A DNA stretch of 26,332 nt from a virus: positions 1-26,332 of the IMG/VR virus record IMGVR_UViG_3300042374_000027; one strand, 5' to 3'. Shown piece after piece: positions 21,279 through 26,332 of the stretch. The notes under the pieces are model-generated. The model searched no databases, was not told the origin of the DNA, and saw only the letters and a list, made by a program, of their open reading frames with translations. A program made the translations under genes and the position numbers. Each line of letters begins with the position of its first letter. Position 1 is the first letter of the stretch.

Positions 21279-24200
21279 CAGTATCTATTACTCCTTATAT
21301 TTGTGTCCATAGATCTTTTAATTCTTGAAACAACTACGTTTGCAATTTCATCTGGTGATGCAGTTGTGTTTGGAACATTTACACTTATACTATAATTATA
21401 CACTGGCGTGTTGTTAAGAATTGTACTTGTTGAAGATGTAACTGTTGGAGCAACGTCTGGGGTATTCAAAGACATACTTGGGAATACATCACTATTTAAT
21501 GCTTTCAATAAAGGCATATTTGCTTGAGCAACTGATTTTCTAACTACAAATTCTCCAGGTGTTAATAGTGCTGGAACTCTATCAGTGTTTCCAAGTCCAG
21601 GAACTAAACTTCCTCTAGCCATTTTTAATCTTGGCGGTGCTTCTCTTGATCCTTTATATCCAACATTTCCACCAAATGCATATTTCTTTATCATGCCACC
21701 AAAAGCAAGACCTAATATATCTGTTTTATAATTTGACAATGTTAAATTTTTATTTGTACCCCTTGGATCAACTAATTTTTTATAATCTGCATACGCTGCT
21801 GCAATAGCATTATCTCTTTGTTTTTTTGTTTCTGCTGTTATATTTTTTGCATTTGTTAATTTATTTGTTGCAAGTTTTGCTTCTGCTCTATCTTGTTCTG
21901 CTAATACGTCATTTAACTCTTGTTGTCTTACTTTTTCTTGATTAATTTTTTCTTGTATTTTGTATATTTCATCATTTTCAAATCTTAAGTTTATATTCCT
22001 TTGATAAATAGTTTCTTCAATAGCATCTATTTCTGCTTGAATATCTTTTCTACTCATTAGTCTGCCGTTTACAGATTCAGTCAATCCATCTAGTTCTGCT
22101 TGACGTTGTGCCTCAAGTGCTGTTTTAGTATCTTCAATTTGATTTTGTGCACCAGTCTGTGTCATTGCTGCAGCAGCCTGTGCGGCACCAGCAATATCCC
22201 CAGATGTTAAGGCAGTTGCAAGATCAATCTGTTGTCTTTGTCTTTCTGCTACTCTATCATTAGCATTAGCAACCTTGTCTAAAGCCTTAATTCTTTCATT
22301 ATATTGATCATTAACATTTTTTTCTTTCTTTGTAAGATTTTCTAAGGCTTTGTTTTTATCTTCTATTCTTCTTCTATCTAATTCATTAGCACGATTTGTT
22401 TTTTCTATAGTCTTATTTAGTTCTTTAATTTGATCATCATAACCTTCTACCGTTTTTTTACTATCTTCTAATGCTTTTTTAATAGGATTTTCTTCTAATG
22501 CTAATTGTTGTAATACAAGTTTATTAATTCTAATACTTTCTGCTTGATCATTAAATAGTTTAATATTATCTCTTAATTGTTTACCGCTTTGTTTTCCTAG
22601 TTCTATAATGGCTTCTGGACTTAGCCCTTCTAATGCTTCTACTGATATTCCTGCAGCAAGTAATTTTGACTGTGATGCTATAACTTCTTTTGTTTGACGT
22701 GCTGCATCTTTTGCTGTTTGCAAAGCACTTTTTGTTCCAGACCCATCGTCAACATACGGATTGTCTGATTTTCCTCCACCTGGTGCAACTTGAGCGTTTG
22801 AAAGCGTATTTGATGCCCAAACTGCCTCTGCCAATGATACATTGGCCCCCTCACCTTCTTCGAGTTTTTTCATTATAACAAGTGCTTTTGCAATTTCTGG
22901 ATTCATTGAAGCACCAAGTACCATATTTAAATCAATATCTTTAAACTTTTTAGTTTTTAAATAATAATTTAATAAATTTTGTGCTTCTTGATTTCCAGCA
23001 AATGCAGTTTCTAATACATATTTTTGTGTTATATTTCCCTTTTTTGCTCCTTCTTTTAATAAATCCAAAGATTTTGTTGCCATATCTATATTTTTTACAA
23101 AAGCATCTAATTTTTCTGGATCACTTATTAATTTTGTAGTATCTATTCCTAATTCTTTTGGTAAAGCAGACAACTTACTTACATTATCTAAATACTTACT
23201 TAGTTCATCCTCTCCCATAGTTAGTGCCTTAGTAAGAGCATCTGGACCACCTACGTCAAATAAATTTTGAAATTTAGCAAAGGTTTCTGGATCTACTTCA
23301 AAAAGATTTACAAGTTTTTCTTTAAGTTGTCCAGTTTTATCTTCATCTAATAGTTTACCTATTTCTGCATTAAATTGAGGATCTAGTAATGCTAGTGCAT
23401 CTGCTGCCTTAGTTCCTAATTCTTGTTTTGCCTGTGGCCCAAAAAGTTTTTCTGAAACTATTTTTGCTAATTTTTGATCAGCCGTAAATGTTTGCTCTAT
23501 TGCAGTAAGCATTTGTTGTGGATCTAGTACTGCCATGCTTGGATCTAATCCTAATTCTGTTAAATATTTTCTTTTTTCTTCATCTGTTGTTTTTGTTGCA
23601 ACATTAGCAACTACTTGTTGTCCTAATGGTAAAGGGTTTGTAGAAGCGGCCTCTCCTTTTCTTAAAATATCTTGTGCCTTTTGAGCATTTTTTTCATCTT
23701 CATCTGATAAAACACTAATTTTTGTTTTAAATTCTTTCTCAAACTCTTTTCTAAATTCTCTTAATGCATTTAAGGCTTTGTCTGTTCCTTCTCCATATTT
23801 TTTATTAATTGTTTCTATAGCATCTAAAGTTGTTTTATTAGATTGAGCAGTTATTGCATCTTTTTTAGAAGTAAACTCTTGGATACTTATATTCCCACTT
23901 TCTAATTCTAATCTTAGTAAGTCTAATTGTTCACTTGTTATTGCATTAGCCTCTATTGCTGCTTGCGCTAAAGCATCTACAATCATATCATCTGTACCTT
24001 TACCTGTAAGAATCATTCCAAGTTTTGATCCAATTCCAAGATTTTCCCATTGCTTACTTACATTTTTTCCAATTTCATTCATGTCTATTGTTGGTGTAAT
24101 AACTGCATTAATTTTAAGAATATTATCTGTTAATTTTTTACCATCTGGACCAACTAAATCTGAAATTTGTGCACCTAATTTTATACCAATGCTTTGATCT

Positions 24201-26320
24201 CCTAATTTTTTACCAACATCTAAAGCAATTGCTCTTGCTTCCTCTGCGGTTATAGACCCAGTAACTATTCCCCTTGTTAGTTGAGAAAGTAATGCTTGAT
24301 CTCTTCCTGCGGTTCCAGAAACTTTTGAAACGTTTTGAAGATCTTTTAATAAGGTTGCTCCTGCTTTACTTTCTAAAAATTGTGTACTATATTGCTGTGC
24401 TTCTTGTCCTATTGGAGCACCTGCTGCTAATTCAGCACGTTGTCTTGCTAGTGTTTGTTGAGTGTTTTCTCTACCAAATGCTTTAGCAAACTCTTTCATT
24501 CTATCTGAAGATCCATACATTGATTTAATTAATTCTCCACCAGACTGAACAGCGTTATTTGCCATTTTATTTAATGCAATTATTCCAATAGATAGTAACG
24601 CAATTGGTCCAATAACTCCAAATAATGTTGCTGCTGAAATATTTAATGCTGAAGTTAATGCAGGTATACCTTTACTTAACTGTGGAAATACCTTGGCTGC
24701 TGTTATTGTTTGTTTTGTAAGTGCAAGCATTCCAATAGTTGCTGCTTTACTTGCAACAGCATATCCCGCTATGCTTGCTGCCATGCTTGCTTTCATGCTT
24801 GTTTCTTCTGACATAAACATAGATGGTAAGAAACTTGCTGCTAATCCAGCACCCATGCCAACTGCACCAATACCTTTAGGTAAAGTTCCAACTCCTCCAG
24901 CCTTTTTAATTGATTTTGCTCTTGCTTTTATCTCTTCTTTAGTATAATTTCCATAAAACATTCTCATAGGATTGGCAACCCCGCCACCCTTGTTATATCC
25001 ATCAACCTTGCCATTATTAATAGCAGTTAATAAATCATAATTTTTTTTAGTAGATTCTTTATTTATTACAAATTCCCCTGGGGTAAGCATGGCTGGAACG
25101 GTGTCTGTGTTTCCAACACCTGGAACAATATTGCCTTTATTAAACTTCATTGTTGATAAATCGTTATCTTTGTAAAACTTTTTATCATTAAAAAATCTTG
25201 TCATTCCCTGTTGACCAGTTAGTCTTTTAGAAACATTGGGCAGCATCTCTCCAACTTCTTTTGCTTTGTTTGCTAAAATAGCATCTAAATTTATAGCAAA
25301 TTCATCTGCATATCCTCCAGACATAATTGGTCCAGGTATATCTCCAGGTCTTAAATCTATTTGATATCTTTTTCCACCACCAATACTAATATCTGACGCA
25401 AGACCATATCCCCAACCCATTTCTCTATCTAAACTGTAATATCCTACCTTTGGATTACTACCTTCTGCTTGGCGTCCACCAGGGCGTGAATTTCTATAAA
25501 ACCTTAAAGTGTCATCAGGTCCGAGTCCATGATTTATTTTCATAAACTCTTCATTAAATTTTGAAATAAGTGGATCTTGTTTTTGTCCTGATGTAGATCT
25601 ATTTCCTAAAGATTTTTTACTTAAAAAATTCATAAAATCGTCAAATGAATTAAATTGACCTGGTTTTATTATTCCTTTTTGCAACAAACTTTGATAAACT
25701 GGCATAACTTGATTAGCATATGCTTGACCAACTGCATGAGTTGCTGCAGACAAAGGTGTATCAAGAAAATTTTGTTTACTTTTTTTAACGTCATCAAAAA
25801 TTCCTTTACTACCTTTTGATTTTGCTATTTCATCTGAATCTTTAAGTAGACTACGCAATACTTGACGACTTCTTCTAGATGGAGTATCAAGACTTCTTTT
25901 TACCGCACTTCCTATACCACCAAGATTTAAATATTGAACACCAGGTATCATTCCACCTTTATTAAACTTTTTAGGTCTAAGAGTTTCTGCTCCTTGATTT
26001 TTATATTCATTTTTATTATAAATTGCTGCTTCAAAGTTTGGATCAAGAATTTCTTCTTTATATCTTCTAGGATCGCCTCCGTGTCTAAAATTAGGATCTT
26101 TCATTGAATCTGCATGAGGCTCATACCCAATTCTTTGTTTTCTTAATTGTCCATCTGTTCCCATAAAAATTCTTGCTTCATGAGGCTCCCCACCTCTTGG
26201 GTGAATAAAATATATGTCATTATCAATAAAACTTTTATCTTTAACATATTCTGATATTTTCTTAAAAGGTTTTGGCCTGTTTAAAAATTGAGTTCTTAAT
26301 TGTGGTAAGGCACCAAACAT
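21278..26320 (-). CDS. Tail tape measure protein, probably open at right edge
   Basis: 1680 visible residues. Sets tail length and helps eject DNA. Hallmarks: two copies of a 'VPGxGNTDxVPAxLTPGEFV' motif (about 398-418 and 1573-1594) and a partial copy at 122-128, the usual tape-measure glycine/proline sites. Hydrophobic segments lie at about 484-505 and 558-584. A long Ala/Lys/Glu-rich helical body ends in strong coiled coil (about 1290-1500, with KTIEKTNRANELDRRRIEDK). Residues 271-345 resemble an ADP-ribosyltransferase core (see findings). The first ATG is at 26320, but the 12 bases upstream stay open in frame and show no Shine-Dalgarno, so the true start may lie outside the window. At about 1.5 angstrom per residue it suggests a tail near 250 nm. 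The stop overlaps the next gene by one base. Confidence 0.9.
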   Translation of the reverse strand: MFGALPQLRTQFLNRPKPFKKISEYVKDKSFIDNDIYFIHPRGGEPHEARIFMGTDGQLRKQRIGYEPHADSMKDPNFRHGGDPRRYKEEILDPNFEAAIYNKNEYKNQGAETLRPKKFNKGGMIPGVQYLNLGGIGSAVKRSLDTPSRRSRQVLRSLLKDSDEIAKSKGSKGIFDDVKKSKQNFLDTPLSAATHAVGQAYANQVMPVYQSLLQKGIIKPGQFNSFDDFMNFLSKKSLGNRSTSGQKQDPLISKFNEEFMKINHGLGPDDTLRFYRNSRPGGRQAEGSNPKVGYYSLDREMGWGYGLASDISIGGGKRYQIDLRPGDIPGPIMSGGYADEFAINLDAILANKAKEVGEMLPNVSKRLTGQQGMTRFFNDKKFYKDNDLSTMKFNKGNIVPGVGNTDTVPAMLTPGEFVINKESTKKNYDLLTAINNGKVDGYNKGGGVANPMRMFYGNYTKEEIKARAKSIKKAGGVGTLPKGIGAVGMGAGLAASFLPSMFMSEETSMKASMAASIAGYAVASKAATIGMLALTKQTITAAKVFPQLSKGIPALTSALNISAATLFGVIGPIALLSIGIIALNKMANNAVQSGGELIKSMYGSSDRMKEFAKAFGRENTQQTLARQRAELAAGAPIGQEAQQYSTQFLESKAGATLLKDLQNVSKVSGTAGRDQALLSQLTRGIVTGSITAEEARAIALDVGKKLGDQSIGIKLGAQISDLVGPDGKKLTDNILKINAVITPTIDMNEIGKNVSKQWENLGIGSKLGMILTGKGTDDMIVDALAQAAIEANAITSEQLDLLRLELESGNISIQEFTSKKDAITAQSNKTTLDAIETINKKYGEGTDKALNALREFRKEFEKEFKTKISVLSDEDEKNAQKAQDILRKGEAASTNPLPLGQQVVANVATKTTDEEKRKYLTELGLDPSMAVLDPQQMLTAIEQTFTADQKLAKIVSEKLFGPQAKQELGTKAADALALLDPQFNAEIGKLLDEDKTGQLKEKLVNLFEVDPETFAKFQNLFDVGGPDALTKALTMGEDELSKYLDNVSKLSALPKELGIDTTKLISDPEKLDAFVKNIDMATKSLDLLKEGAKKGNITQKYVLETAFAGNQEAQNLLNYYLKTKKFKDIDLNMVLGASMNPEIAKALVIMKKLEEGEGANVSLAEAVWASNTLSNAQVAPGGGKSDNPYVDDGSGTKSALQTAKDAARQTKEVIASQSKLLAAGISVEALEGLSPEAIIELGKQSGKQLRDNIKLFNDQAESIRINKLVLQQLALEENPIKKALEDSKKTVEGYDDQIKELNKTIEKTNRANELDRRRIEDKNKALENLTKKEKNVNDQYNERIKALDKVANANDRVAERQRQQIDLATALTSGDIAGAAQAAAAMTQTGAQNQIEDTKTALEAQRQAELDGLTESVNGRLMSRKDIQAEIDAIEETIYQRNINLRFENDEIYKIQEKINQEKVRQQELNDVLAEQDRAEAKLATNKLTNAKNITAETKKQRDNAIAAAYADYKKLVDPRGTNKNLTLSNYKTDILGLAFGGMIKKYAFGGNVGYKGSREAPPRLKMARGSLVPGLGNTDRVPALLTPGEFVVRKSVAQANMPLLKALNSDVFPSMSLNTPDVAPTVTSSTSTILNNTPVYNYSISVNVPNTTASPDEIANVVVSRIKRSMDTNIRSNRY
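21494..21613 (-). repeat. Second VPGLGNTDRVPALLTPGEFV-type motif of tape measure
   Basis: Near the 3' end of the tape measure gene the protein repeats the segment first seen at about residues 396-420: ARGSLVPGLGNTDRVPALLT then PGEFVVRK here, against KGNIVPGVGNTDTVPAMLT then PGEFVINK there. The two copies are about 1170 residues apart. This motif is widespread in tape measure proteins and marks domain boundaries. It is an amino-acid repeat; the DNA is diverged. Confidence 0.75.
25058..25144 (-). repeat. First VPGVGNTDTVPAMLTPGEFV-type motif of tape measure
   Basis: Residues about 393-421 of the tape measure protein, partner of the C-terminal copy. It separates the N-terminal enzyme-like segment from the hydrophobic and helical body, so it may mark a boundary between an accessory N-terminal module and the measuring rod. 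Confidence 0.7.
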
Positions 26321-26332
26321 TGGTGCAATTTC

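Noticed and set aside
24693-24947. Possible plus-strand membrane protein (84 aa, very hydrophobic)
   Set aside because: It is the complement of the Ala/Gly-rich hydrophobic part of the tape measure gene; no ribosome-binding site or neighbouring plus-strand gene.

Overview
The window is one strand-coherent, AT-rich, densely packed segment of a tailed dsDNA phage (Caudoviricetes). Every gene I can support lies on the minus strand, so transcription runs from base 26332 toward base 1. There are no gaps above about 60 bp between genes, no tRNA or rRNA genes, no CRISPR array, and no integrase or transposase. The gene set is a DnaE-type polymerase, gp32-like SSB, stand-alone primase, DnaB helicase, RecA, Cas4-like nuclease, Hjc-like and RuvC-like resolvases, and minor tail proteins opening with motifs such as RPRSGINKA and PLPERGQPLDV. 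From memory this resembles phages of Actinobacteria. The low GC would suit a low-GC actinobacterial host, for example aquatic, but host assignment is inference.

Layout in transcription order. (1) Tail module, 26320 to 13417: a tape measure protein that is probably open at the right edge, a 200-aa minor tail protein, a 1461-aa tail hub/minor tail protein with a lectin-like insert, then four smaller tail-tip or fibre proteins joined mostly by 1-4 base stop/start overlaps. (2) Replication module, 13394 to 5718: a zinc-ribbon protein behind a strong promoter with almost no leader, a MerR-like DNA-binding protein, two small proteins, DnaB helicase, a small protein whose gene overlaps the primase gene by 79 nt, the primase, the SSB with its own promoter and a downstream hairpin, and DnaE polymerase. 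(3) Recombination/processing module, 5725 to 2279: RecA, a 56-aa zinc-finger protein, an Hjc-like nuclease, a small helical protein, a Cas4-like RecB nuclease, a two-zinc-finger protein and a RuvC-like resolvase. (4) Packaging module, 2271 to 1: a 49-aa helix-turn-helix protein whose start codon overlaps a near-consensus promoter, an Nmad1-like protein, the small terminase and the large terminase, which is cut by the left edge.

How the genes fit together. The replication and recombination genes encode most of a phage replisome with recombination functions: helicase, primase, polymerase and SSB, with RecA plus nucleases/resolvases to make and resolve the branched concatemers that the terminase then cuts and packages. 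No sliding clamp or clamp loader is seen. Capsid and portal genes are expected just left of base 1. Tail, replication, recombination and terminase genes all follow one another on one strand, as expected for a circularly permuted or circularly assembled genome.

Three promoter-like sites share a TTGnCn -35, a 17-18 bp spacer and an extended -10 (TGnTAnAnT). They sit at the tail/replication boundary, before ssb and before the terminase genes. The most speculative but interesting point is an ADP-ribosyltransferase-like segment near the N-terminus of the tape measure protein. Five genes start at TTG or GTG with a visible Shine-Dalgarno sequence, and two genuine-looking small genes (56 and 49 aa) would be missed by a 60-aa cut-off.
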